From the NCBI GenBank assembly GCA_002697105.1, contig NZTS01000017.1, forward strand, positions 61,500 to 70,985: DNA of 9,486 nucleotides, in the 5' to 3' direction. Below the pieces are notes generated by a model, which saw only the letters and a list, made by a program, of their open reading frames with translations, had not been told where the DNA came from and searched no databases. Source of the stretch: Methanobacteriota archaeon. Lineage in GTDB: Archaea > Thermoplasmatota > Poseidoniia > Poseidoniales > Thalassarchaeaceae. This document shows positions 1-6,707 of the stretch, one piece after another (within the stretch, counting starts at the first letter, position 1; each line of letters begins with the position of its first letter). The position numbers and the translations under genes were made by a program.

Positions 1-227
1 GCTGAATCTTTTCCTCCTGAAATAGCGACTAAAACTCGATATGGTCGACCTAGTGATTTGATAGAATTTTTTGGTAATATCAATTGTTTACGAAGAGATT
101 TTGCTATTCGTTTTCTTACTGATTCAATAAGATGAGTTCCACATAGATGGAGGCCACTATATGGTTGATGTATAATTGAATCGCGATCACATCTCGAGCA
201 TGTACTCACCTCTAATGCCACACTCAT
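1..227 (-). CDS. tRNA 2-thiolation protein, TtuA/Ncs6 (NcsA/CTU1) family, N-terminal part (cut at window edge)
   Basis: Seventy-five codons are visible from the ATG at 227 down to the left edge. The translation has an N-terminal zinc-finger pattern, Cys10-x2-Cys13 followed by Cys29-x2-His32, with the family-typical H-x2-YSG-x3-C spacing between them. A basic helix follows (about residues 35-50), then the PP-loop ATP-pyrophosphatase motif SGGKDS at residues 70-75. This order is characteristic of the enzymes that adenylate and thiolate tRNA uridines: position 34 for Ncs6/CTU1/NcsA, position 54 for TtuA. The two subfamilies share this N-terminus, so I cannot say which tRNA position is modified. 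The frame is open back to about 272, with a TTG at 245, but the ATG at 227 gives the usual N-terminus. No SD is visible, and a TATA-like box lies about 30 bp upstream, which suggests a short-leader or leaderless transcript. It is divergent from the Roadblock operon. Confidence 0.9.
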   Translation of the reverse strand, partial: MSVALEVSTCSRCDRDSIIHQPYSGLHLCGTHLIESVRKRIAKSLRKQLILPKNSIKSLGRPYRVLVAISGGKDS

Positions 228-254
228 AACTATGCGCTGACGCAAAATGGTTTG

Positions 255-266
255 AATAAATCGTTT
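255..266 (-). promoter_or_regulatory. Putative archaeal BRE/TATA promoter for the tRNA thiolation gene
   Basis: On the minus strand the sequence AAACGA-TTTATT (266 to 255) resembles a purine-rich BRE followed by a TATA box. Its distance to the ATG at 227 (about 28-33 bp) fits the usual 25-27 bp from TATA to transcription start with only a few leader bases. This agrees with the lack of an SD before that ATG. The match is by eye and the box is short. Confidence 0.35.
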
Positions 267-268
267 AA

Positions 269-312
269 TTTTTCAATTGAAAATTCTTTTTTTCAATTGA
301 AAAATTCATTTT
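269..312. repeat. Tandem 20-bp repeat of AT-rich palindromes (possible operator)
   Basis: Two nearly identical units lie head to tail. The first contains the perfect 14-bp palindrome TTTTCAATTGAAAA (270-283) and the second the perfect 16-bp palindrome TTTTTCAATTGAAAAA (289-304). Both are followed by TTC and a T-run. Their centres are exactly 20 bp apart, about two helical turns, so proteins bound to them would sit on the same DNA face. A third, shorter copy, TCAATTGA at 333-340, lies exactly 40 bp further on. The position between divergent genes suggests binding sites for a dimeric regulator or a chromatin protein. That role is inferred. Confidence 0.6.
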
Positions 313-332
313 CTCTAATAAAAGGTGTTTCC

Positions 333-340
333 TCAATTGA
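333..340. promoter_or_regulatory. Third CAATTG palindrome in register with the 269-312 repeats
   Basis: TCAATTGA is an 8-bp perfect palindrome whose centre is 40 bp from the second palindrome and 60 bp from the first. In the skipped 20-bp slot (about 310-323) a TTT and an AAA remain at the expected outer positions, but the CAATTG core is missing, as if a fourth site had decayed. Regulatory function is inferred from spacing and location only. Confidence 0.35.
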
Positions 341-425
341 ATAATAGTTTACATTTAGATTTTGGATTTCTTTATTTTTCTTTCAAAACACCACCTTAGT
401 CCAATATGAGGGACAAGTACAAGAA

Positions 426-436
426 GGCGTATATTC
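426..436 (+). promoter_or_regulatory. Weak TATA-like element for the Roadblock operon
   Basis: GGCGTATATTC lies about 20-28 bp before the ATG at 455. That is close to the distance expected if transcription starts at or just before the start codon. No SD precedes this ATG, whereas the downstream genes of the operon have clear ones, so a leaderless first gene is plausible. A competing TATA-like stretch, TTTATTTT at 371-378, would instead give a leader of about 50 nt. Confidence 0.28.
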
Positions 437-454
437 CCTCCATCGTTTTGATAC

Positions 455-778
455 ATGCCAATCAATGTAGTTAGGGCTTTCAAACACCTTCCAGGTGTGA
501 CGGATTCTAATCTGTTTACTTTTGATGGAAAGGGATTAGATGGAGGGGATTTCAACAACTCCGTTCATAGTTGGACTCGAGCTGAACGAATTGCCTCAGA
601 AAGTGGAATAGGCAAACTATTGGAATGGTGGGCTGAGACAGAAAAGGGAGCATTCTATGCCTCGGCCACGGGCGATGATGCAGTACTTTGGTTGGATATG
701 GATTCAGGAAAAAGATTAGGGCGTTGCGCTCATGAGGCAAGACGTACCAACAATGATCTTGCGGAATTATTAGGGTGA
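455..778 (+). CDS. Small Roadblock/LC7-like protein (107 aa)
   Basis: The protein matches the Roadblock/LC7 pattern in length and predicted order of elements: a short N-terminal helix (3-11) ending in the family-like PGV (13-15), two strands (about 17-30), a long helix (about 36-60), two strands (65-70 and 74-81) and a C-terminal helix (about 85-106). No signal peptide or membrane segment is visible, so it is probably cytosolic. Known members (MglB, LAMTOR proteins, dynein light chains) dimerise and often regulate or dock small Ras-like GTPases. No such GTPase is encoded in this window. ATG 455 is the first possible start, because an in-frame stop lies at 449-451, and it has no SD. The next gene begins 4 bp after its stop and carries a second Roadblock-like domain, so the two may form a heterodimer. 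The fold call is by eye and moderately sure. Confidence 0.62.
   Translation: MPINVVRAFKHLPGVTDSNLFTFDGKGLDGGDFNNSVHSWTRAERIASESGIGKLLEWWAETEKGAFYASATGDDAVLWLDMDSGKRLGRCAHEARRTNNDLAELLG
774..778 (+). promoter_or_regulatory. SD sequence for the large coiled-coil gene
   Basis: GGTGA overlaps the TGA stop of the preceding gene and lies 4 bases before ATG 783. It supports that start over the in-frame ATG at 837 and implies translational coupling between the two genes. Confidence 0.65.
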
Positions 779-782
779 TTAT

Positions 783-3700
783 ATGTTTGAACTACCTCAC
801 GGAGATGCAATCGATCAAGAATTCGATGGAAGTGCAATGAATGAAATCATGGATTTTGAATGTGGAGTGATTTCTACATACAAACCTAAATCACGAGCCC
901 CTTGTGCACACAGAATCATCGCAGGTGGACGAGTAGTCGGTTGGATAGCAGAAGCTGAAGAAAAAAAGCATTATGTCGGAGGACAAGCAGGAAAAGCGCG
1001 ATTAGTCGAATTAGAAGATGCACATGAATTGAAACATCGGGCATATTCACTAGTATTGGAAGAAGTTAGAAGATTAATTGATGGAATCCCTGAATCATTA
1101 GCAGACTCAGCATTATTAGGCACATTAGGACTAGCAGGAAGGAGACTTCCTGCATCTACCAATGAATGGCCACTAATTGTTGACACTTTAGTAGAAGAAA
1201 CAGGAGTTATATCCGCATTAGCGTTTGAAGATGGCATATTGATACATTCATCTGGCGCTACACCTGGAGAACCAGATGCGCTTTCAGCGGATTTAGATGC
1301 TCAACTTAGAGGAATGGATGCATTAACTCAATTGATGGGTGCATCGCCAGCCCCATGGTACAGACAAGCTTTCGACGATCATGAAATGACTGTGGCTCGA
1401 GATGGAGGGGCAGGATTAGCAATATGGACAACAGGAGGGGCAGATCCTATGACCCTACTAATGAATGCTGCATCGATGATGGGGGAGCCAGAAATTGACC
1501 CAGATGCTGAGATTAAACCACCATCGGATGGTTTTGTTGTGCGAGAAGGGAAAGGAGGTGTTGATGCACTTATCTCTATGCTGTCTACATCGAAAAATCA
1601 AGACATTACAGGCCATATTAGAACAGAAGGAAAGAAAGAACCAGTATATTTACTCCTCATTAATGGGATCCCAACTGGATTAATTGGAACACAAGAAGAT
1701 AGTGATTTTGATCAAATAATCAAAGATCTTTCTTCACCCAGTGCAGATCTTCAACTCCATCGCCTTGAAAGAGCTGCAAGATTAACATTAGGAAGTGGAA
1801 ATATTTCAGGTTTTACCCTAGCTACTCTTTCACACTCGATTGCTACTGTTCGGACTCGTTCTGAAAGCAGAAAGACACTACTCACAGAACGTCTTGATAG
1901 ATTATATCGATTTGAGATGGGGATGGAATCGATAGCAGCTGCAAAATCTCAATGGAAACTCTTGGATACAGGAGGTTTGCCTATGGCGAAGATTCTACCT
2001 ACTTCAAGAGGAGGACGAGTATTACAACCTGAAGATAGACAAATTCTAGACCGGATAAATAGACTTGAAGAGGATAAAATAGGATTAGAAAGAGAAAGAG
2101 GACGATTAGAACGTCTACTCGAAGAAGAGCAACTCCAGAAAAATGATGCTGAAAATACTGCTACTGCAAAGAGTGCATTATTAGATGATGCAAACGAAAG
2201 AGCAAGAGAAATGTCTAATCAACTAGATCAAGCATTGTTAGCCAAAGAAAAGTCACTGAAAGACGCTGAGGCAGATAGGAATAGAGCCGATGCATTATCT
2301 AAAAGAGTTGCAGAACTTGAACACCAAGTTGAAAGAAAGGCCTCAGAAATCGCTTCAGCCATCGGAGAAAGTAAAAAGCGTACTGAACTACAAGAAGAAT
2401 TGGAGAAATTGATGAAAACAGAAGCAGAAGTAAAATCCACATTGGAAAATTCTGAAGCAAGATTAGATCAAGTTCGAACTGCCCTATCAGAAGATGAACG
2501 AGTTCAACGAGTTCTAGGAGAGCAAGTAGGATCATTACGAGAAAGACACCGTCAAGCTGAAGCAGAAACAAAAGAAGCAGAGACGCGTATGAGAAATCAT
2601 AGAGTAGAGGTAGCTGCTCTTGAGGGAGATTTGCACACAATTAGAAGACAAATTGATGAAGACAGGGGTAGAGTTAATGATTTGGAAAGGCGTCAGACTT
2701 TATTACAATCTGAACTGAAAGAATTGATGTCTGAAAGAAGGACACTAATGAGAGAGTTAGGAGATCTTGATGCAAGGAAAGCTCATTCTGAAGGTGAATT
2801 ACGTGAAATATTAACTAATGCTGAAGAATTAACTGATGCTCATGAACAAGCATTAGTCGATATTGCAGAAGCAGAACGTATTCGTGCACGTCTTCAAGAA
2901 GAACCCCTTGCAAGAGCACTACTTGATGAAGATGGCCTCAAGGCTCTTGAACCAGTACTAGAAAGAATGGAAAATGCTAGGAGTAGAGGATTGTCTATGG
3001 TTTTACTGGATAGAGCTGTCGAAAGAGGATTAGCAATTATCCAACATACTGTAGACGAGGTTGCAGCAACTCCTAGATACCTACTTTCATCAGAAGTAGT
3101 AGAATTATTAGAACAACAAGCTCCAGAAACTGCATCTGCAGTTCGAGGATTAACTAGATGGTCAGTACAACAACGGTTACATCACATGTTAGGACAAATA
3201 GTAACTGATGTTGTTATAGATCTTGAAGAGATTATCAGAGGTTATGAAGAGGCTGCAACAGTAATTGGTCAGATGCAAGATGTATTACGAAGTCTAAATG
3301 ATCTGGGTATGCCTGCAAGTCGAATTGAGTCAATAGAAAGAATGATGAATCGGCCTGAAGCATTACCCCGAATTGCATCTGAAACCCAATCTCTAATTCG
3401 TTCTGCTCTCGATGACATATACATTGATGCTGACATGAGAGATGCTGGGTCTTCTGTAGATCTTGCTTCAACTATTGAAGCCTTAGAAAGAATGTCAAAG
3501 AGATTGGATGCTATGTCAGGAGATGAAGGGTCATTCAGTGGACCAATATGGAAATTTCAAAATGTCGGAATGCTTCCTTTTGAAACCGGCAGGTTAAGTG
3601 GAGTACAGCGTCCTGAAGTTGATGCTAGAGCACTAGAAGAAATGGATCCAGAAAGAAATGATGAAGAAAAAGAAACTGTAGAAAGAAAATCGGGAAACAT

Positions 3701-3971
3701 CAAGAACACTTGGGAACGTCTAGAAGAACCATCAGATACGCACGGAGTTAGTATCTCCGATCGCTCAGATCTCGGATTAGTCCCTACATCTGCGATTATC
3801 GGTTCTGAAGAAATACAGCAAATGAGAGAAACCGAAGAACAAGTAAGAGCAATCGATAAGATGAAACGCGAAAGAGATTCTACAATTAATGGAATTTCCA
3901 TGCCCTCTAATCCATCGGAAAGAGATGCATTAAGTTCTCTTGAAGATGACCTTGCTGATCTAGATATCTAA
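783..3971 (+). CDS. Large scaffold-like protein: Roadblock-like and PATAN/DUF4388-like N-terminus plus long coiled coil (1062 aa)
   Basis: I do not recognise a named homologue. Regions in order: residues about 26-80, a small alpha/beta segment vaguely like PATAN/DUF2226 modules; 129-234, a Roadblock/LC7-like domain (GV-turn, strand pair with EDGILIHSSG, long helix, then the strand GLAIWTT); 258-330, a second PATAN/DUF4388-like module (helix, strand, then the strand VYLLLINGIPTGLIG). Residues 417-707 form 291 residues without proline, rich in Glu, Arg, Leu and Lys, typical of a coiled coil of roughly 40 nm. Residues 710-900 look helical and compact. The last 160 are polar and acidic. There is no Walker A, hinge or ABC signature, so it is not an SMC/Rad50 ATPase. 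No signal or membrane segment is seen. It sits between the small Roadblock gene and a small membrane-protein gene, suggesting a cytosolic scaffold linked to both. ORF and coil are certain; domain names are tentative. Confidence 0.75.
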   Translation: MFELPHGDAIDQEFDGSAMNEIMDFECGVISTYKPKSRAPCAHRIIAGGRVVGWIAEAEEKKHYVGGQAGKARLVELEDAHELKHRAYSLVLEEVRRLIDGIPESLADSALLGTLGLAGRRLPASTNEWPLIVDTLVEETGVISALAFEDGILIHSSGATPGEPDALSADLDAQLRGMDALTQLMGASPAPWYRQAFDDHEMTVARDGGAGLAIWTTGGADPMTLLMNAASMMGEPEIDPDAEIKPPSDGFVVREGKGGVDALISMLSTSKNQDITGHIRTEGKKEPVYLLLINGIPTGLIGTQEDSDFDQIIKDLSSPSADLQLHRLERAARLTLGSGNISGFTLATLSHSIATVRTRSESRKTLLTERLDRLYRFEMGMESIAAAKSQWKLLDTGGLPMAKILPTSRGGRVLQPEDRQILDRINRLEEDKIGLERERGRLERLLEEEQLQKNDAENTATAKSALLDDANERAREMSNQLDQALLAKEKSLKDAEADRNRADALSKRVAELEHQVERKASEIASAIGESKKRTELQEELEKLMKTEAEVKSTLENSEARLDQVRTALSEDERVQRVLGEQVGSLRERHRQAEAETKEAETRMRNHRVEVAALEGDLHTIRRQIDEDRGRVNDLERRQTLLQSELKELMSERRTLMRELGDLDARKAHSEGELREILTNAEELTDAHEQALVDIAEAERIRARLQEEPLARALLDEDGLKALEPVLERMENARSRGLSMVLLDRAVERGLAIIQHTVDEVAATPRYLLSSEVVELLEQQAPETASAVRGLTRWSVQQRLHHMLGQIVTDVVIDLEEIIRGYEEAATVIGQMQDVLRSLNDLGMPASRIESIERMMNRPEALPRIASETQSLIRSALDDIYIDADMRDAGSSVDLASTIEALERMSKRLDAMSGDEGSFSGPIWKFQNVGMLPFETGRLSGVQRPEVDARALEEMDPERNDEEKETVERKSGNIKNTWERLEEPSDTHGVSISDRSDLGLVPTSAIIGSEEIQQMRETEEQVRAIDKMKRERDSTINGISMPSNPSERDALSSLEDDLADLDI

Positions 3972-3976
3972 GGTGA
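3972..3976 (+). promoter_or_regulatory. SD sequence for the 81-aa membrane protein
   Basis: GGTGA begins directly after the TAA stop of the coiled-coil gene and lies 6 bases before ATG 3983. It confirms the start of the small downstream gene and supports co-transcription. Confidence 0.65.
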
Positions 3977-3982
3977 TGTCAA

Positions 3983-4228
3983 ATGAATAGTGATGAAAAT
4001 ATTACTCTTCTCGGCAGAGAAGAAACCCAAGGAAAGTCCAAAAATCAACGATTATGGAATATGATATGTCTAATTATTGGGTTTGGAATTATCTTAGGAA
4101 GTTCATGGTTTTCAATGCAACAGGATATTGGGATTAGTAATCAAATTATAGTTCTCATTACATGTTTTCCCGGGACACTTGTTGCTTTACTAATAGCTGA
4201 ATTAATGTCAAAGATGGTAGATAGATGA
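3983..4228 (+). CDS. Small two-helix membrane protein (81 aa), last gene of the Roadblock operon
   Basis: A polar, charged N-terminus of about 25 residues is followed by two hydrophobic segments (about 26-44 and 54-74) with a short loop (QQDIGISNQ) between them, then a short charged end (KMVDR). This predicts a hairpin membrane protein with both ends on the same side, probably cytoplasmic by the positive-inside rule. I recognise no family. The gene has a clear SD and starts 11 bp after the coiled-coil gene, so it is very likely a real, co-expressed gene. It could be the membrane anchor or receptor for the cytosolic Roadblock/coiled-coil proteins. That role is inferred from operon position alone. 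Confidence 0.75.
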   Translation: MNSDENITLLGREETQGKSKNQRLWNMICLIIGFGIILGSSWFSMQQDIGISNQIIVLITCFPGTLVALLIAELMSKMVDR

Positions 4229-4237
4229 TTAAGGTGA
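4229..4237. other. 9-bp convergent junction between two operons
   Basis: Only TTAAGGTGA separates the plus-strand stop (4226-4228) from the minus-strand stop (TAA on the minus strand, 4240-4238). Neither side has a T-run or hairpin that I can identify as a terminator, so the transcripts probably overlap at their 3' ends. An SD-like AGGTGAT lies here with no start codon close behind it. Confidence 0.7.
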
Positions 4238-5449
4238 TTAATCCCTAATTTGACGTATTCCCTTTTCAATTAATCCTGAGATTCTTGGCCAAGGAATAAT
4301 ATATCGTAAACCAGCAATGAATATAACAAAAATCATTGCAGAAATTACTGTTCCATATGTTAATTGAAGTTCAAGAGACTCTTTGACTTGTTCACTCCAT
4401 TGAGAGCCTTCAAAAATAGATACAAGGTCAACAATTAAATCATCGAATTTCAATGCTAGAGCAGTGACTAAACCTACAAAGAAGGTTACTCCAACTGTCT
4501 GTTGAAGATGAACATTTAGAATATTGTCAAATTGACTAACATATTCCGGATCCTTCTTACAAGATTCAGGTAATTTGAATGCATATTCAACATAACGGAT
4601 AGTAGCAAAACCAGACTCTAAAAATACCATTAGAAGTAAACTGATAATCAATAATGGAGCAATTTCAGGGGCTAATAATCCACCCCATGTAGTTGCATCT
4701 CCAATCTGAACAGGTAGAGCATTAAGATTAACTTCGATAGTAGAACGAACACCCTCGTAAGATAAAAGTGCATGGAGGCCAAGGTAAATTATTGTAGAAC
4801 CGATTGCCCAAGATATCTTAGATTTTGACATTCCCCAGATCCCGAGTAAGCCAGAAATTACTGGAAGGAAATAAAACACTAGAATAAAAATCTGAATATA
4901 CAATAGTAGAGGTCCAACTAGATATTCAACATGATTTTTATTCGGATCTATTTGACCAAATGGAAGATATAATTCGAAGTTAAATATCATTCCAATTAAC
5001 CATGTTATCAAAAATAGTCCTGCTAAATACAATAAAGCAAAACCTAGGATTCCCATATTCACTCTTCTCCTTAATTTAGCGGTTTGTAAACCTAGAATTG
5101 TCCATCCTGCAACAAGAATAGAAATCACAAACAAAGGCATCCAATACCGTCCATCTCCAGAATTTCCTACTCCAGTCATCCAATTTGGGATTGGTAATGA
5201 TAGAGGGTCCGGCTGTAAAACAAGGAATTGTTGTAAAGAACTCAAAGTAAGGGTATGGTCTAAAGCTGGGCACCAAGATCCAGAACCAATTATATCACAT
5301 GATCCATATGTTCTTGTCATCATAATATACATAGAAAATAAGGAGATTGTAGCTGTAATTTGCAAGGCTAAAATTTGCCATTTCCGTCGAAGGACCTTGA
5401 GATGTAATGTTTCTAATCCCTCACCTTGAATTGCAACATCGTCTGCCAT
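4238..5449 (-). CDS. Polytopic membrane protein of DUF58 cluster, about eight helices (403 aa)
   Basis: No named family is recognised. After a charged N-terminus (1-25) there are about eight hydrophobic segments at residues 26-44, 103-122, 131-156, 176-205, 212-230, 259-280, 314-334 and 364-386. The loop between the first two carries two cysteines (Cys51 and Cys60) that could form a disulfide if exposed outside the cell. A hydrophilic stretch (290-312) and the basic C-terminus are probably cytoplasmic. The frame can start at GTG 5452, but ATG 5449 lies 4 bases after GGGGTGA and is preferred. It is the last gene of a three-gene unit after the DUF58 gene, with 4 bp between the DUF58 stop and this ATG. 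Membrane proteins of unknown function commonly accompany DUF58, so a shared envelope-linked complex is likely but unproven. Confidence 0.8.
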   Translation of the reverse strand: MADDVAIQGEGLETLHLKVLRRKWQILALQITATISLFSMYIMMTRTYGSCDIIGSGSWCPALDHTLTLSSLQQFLVLQPDPLSLPIPNWMTGVGNSGDGRYWMPLFVISILVAGWTILGLQTAKLRRRVNMGILGFALLYLAGLFLITWLIGMIFNFELYLPFGQIDPNKNHVEYLVGPLLLYIQIFILVFYFLPVISGLLGIWGMSKSKISWAIGSTIIYLGLHALLSYEGVRSTIEVNLNALPVQIGDATTWGGLLAPEIAPLLIISLLLMVFLESGFATIRYVEYAFKLPESCKKDPEYVSQFDNILNVHLQQTVGVTFFVGLVTALALKFDDLIVDLVSIFEGSQWSEQVKESLELQLTYGTVISAMIFVIFIAGLRYIIPWPRISGLIEKGIRQIRD

Positions 5450-5453
5450 CACG

Positions 5454-5460
5454 TCACCCC
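5454..5460 (-). promoter_or_regulatory. SD sequence deciding the start of the eight-helix protein
   Basis: On the minus strand GGGGTGA includes the TGA stop of the DUF58 gene and is followed by a 4-base spacer (CGTG) and ATG 5449. The GTG at 5452 would leave only a single base of spacer, so the ATG is the better start. The overlap implies translational coupling. Confidence 0.6.
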
Positions 5461-6707
5461 ATTTTCACCTGCAATAATGCTTGAGATAATTCAACATCAG
5501 GCATCCAATCAATTACTCTGGCACCAAATCCAGCTAATGCAGTAAGTCTGTTTTGTCTTTCTAATTTTAAAACTTCATATGAAGTCCTAGGAATACGACT
5601 AACTAAACGTTCAAAGTCTACGCTACTAGGACTCAAAATAATTACTTCATGACCTCTACCTGCCAGGTCTCTAATGGCAGGAATTGTGGTTCCATCACCT
5701 TCCAGGGCACTGATAATGAATACAGGAGAACCACGACTAAATCGAGAAGAAAGTGCATTTGTAACTGCCTGTAAAGGCATTGCTCCCTTAGGTGCAACCC
5801 CAGCAAGGCTGCTTAAAATTTTGAAATACTGTTTATCACCTGTATCGGGAGGAAGGAAAGAAAGTCGTTCATCATATACTGCTAATGCAACGCTATCTCT
5901 ACGTTTGATAAAATATGAAGCTAAAGATGCAGCAGCAACAGTACCTACCTCTAATGGATTCTTGAGAACTGTTCCTATTCTACTAATATCTCTGCTATCC
6001 ACTAAAATAAAAACATCAGTGACTGCATCTCTACATTTTTCATTAACAATTAGTTGACCTGTTCTAGCAAATGCTTTCCAATTAATTATTTTGAATGGAT
6101 CCCCCGGGACATACTCTCGCAAGCTGAAGAATTCTGTACCTGGGCCTGGAGTACGTAATGTTGTAGCCCCAGTATACATTTTGGGAGTACGACTTCTCAC
6201 CATAGCTTCCTCTATTTCTCGAACTTGAGGGAAAACTATCAAATCAGAGCGATGATCGACATACATTTCTTGAGAAAATAAATTAAATGAATCACGATAT
6301 CTAATCGAAATTGGTCCGATAGAATAGTGACCTCTCAAGGGGCATCTCAAAACATATCTTACTCGGGTTGTCTCTCCTGGACCAAGATTTACACGCATGT
6401 AATTAAGGCCACTACGTAACTTCATCTCATGAGGAACATTGTCATAAATCTCCAATTGTTGTGTTCTACGCCAAGAAGGATTTGTAATTTCCAATTCAAC
6501 ATACAAATCATCTCCTTTGTACAAATTATCAGCACTTAGAGTACGAACGACTTGAATATCTCCATGACCAGTAATCCAAGAATTAACGGCAAGAAAGGCA
6601 ACAAATGCGACACCAAAAACCATCATTTGGAAATTAGACATCATCATTCCCACGAGAACTAGCGATACGCCTCCTGCTCCAAGAATTGAGGCTTTTCTCG
6701 TCCACAT
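5454..6707 (-). CDS. DUF58-family protein with N-terminal membrane anchor (417 aa)
   Basis: Two hydrophobic segments (about residues 7-22 and 26-46) anchor the N-terminus. A beta-rich region (about 50-150) has the look of an immunoglobulin-like/CARDB-type fold, including a GPGETTRVRYVLRCPLRG stretch. The DUF58 signature follows at about 190-225: GTEFFSLREY, PGDPFKIINWKAFARTG and the LIVNEK segment. A von Willebrand-A-like strand begins at residue 231 (DVFILVD), but the metal-site motif reads D237-S-R-D-I-S rather than the common D-x-S-x-S. Length is normal for the family. DUF58 proteins usually sit beside MoxR AAA+ ATPases and are thought to act in assembly or maturation of envelope or multiprotein complexes. 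No MoxR is in this window. The ATG directly abuts the upstream gene's TAA (TAAATG), so the two are surely co-transcribed and probably coupled. Confidence 0.9.
   Translation of the reverse strand: MWTRKASILGAGGVSLVLVGMMMSNFQMMVFGVAFVAFLAVNSWITGHGDIQVVRTLSADNLYKGDDLYVELEITNPSWRRTQQLEIYDNVPHEMKLRSGLNYMRVNLGPGETTRVRYVLRCPLRGHYSIGPISIRYRDSFNLFSQEMYVDHRSDLIVFPQVREIEEAMVRSRTPKMYTGATTLRTPGPGTEFFSLREYVPGDPFKIINWKAFARTGQLIVNEKCRDAVTDVFILVDSRDISRIGTVLKNPLEVGTVAAASLASYFIKRRDSVALAVYDERLSFLPPDTGDKQYFKILSSLAGVAPKGAMPLQAVTNALSSRFSRGSPVFIISALEGDGTTIPAIRDLAGRGHEVIILSPSSVDFERLVSRIPRTSYEVLKLERQNRLTALAGFGARVIDWMPDVELSQALLQVKMG

Larger units (their letters stand above)
228..454. other. Divergent intergenic control region
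   Basis: These 227 bp separate the minus-strand thiolation gene from the plus-strand Roadblock operon. The stretch is strongly A/T rich on its left side and holds three CAATTG-centred palindromes, a TATA-like box facing left and a weaker one facing right (listed separately). The part from about 380 to 425 shows nothing I recognise. No tRNA, riboswitch or convincing protein-coding frame was seen. Confidence 0.7.

Noticed and set aside
1..135. Open plus-strand frame from the left edge to a stop at 133-135
   Set aside because: It is the antisense of the tRNA thiolation gene, whose minus-strand translation shows the zinc finger and PP-loop motifs.
269..312. CRISPR array or transposon end
   Set aside because: There are only two adjacent 20-bp units with no spacers, and no transposase, cas gene or target duplication nearby.
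406..474. A 22-codon plus-strand ORF overlapping the start of the Roadblock gene (possible leader peptide)
   Set aside because: It has no SD, no recognisable attenuator-like composition and no downstream hairpin; it is expected by chance.
2299..2640. Minus-strand 113-codon ORF inside the coiled-coil gene
   Set aside because: It is Leu/Phe-rich, as produced by the reverse complement of Glu/Lys-rich codons, has no SD, and lies inside a confidently coding gene.
3557..3901. Minus-strand 114-codon ORF
   Set aside because: It is a Ser-rich antisense shadow of the C-terminal part of the large protein, with no independent support.
783..3971. Annotation of the coiled-coil protein as SMC/Rad50-like
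   Set aside because: No Walker A or B, ABC signature or central hinge is present, and the N-terminus resembles Roadblock/PATAN modules instead.
5674..6057. Plus-strand 127-codon ORF
   Set aside because: It is antisense to the DUF58 gene in the region coding its conserved signature; no motif or SD was found.
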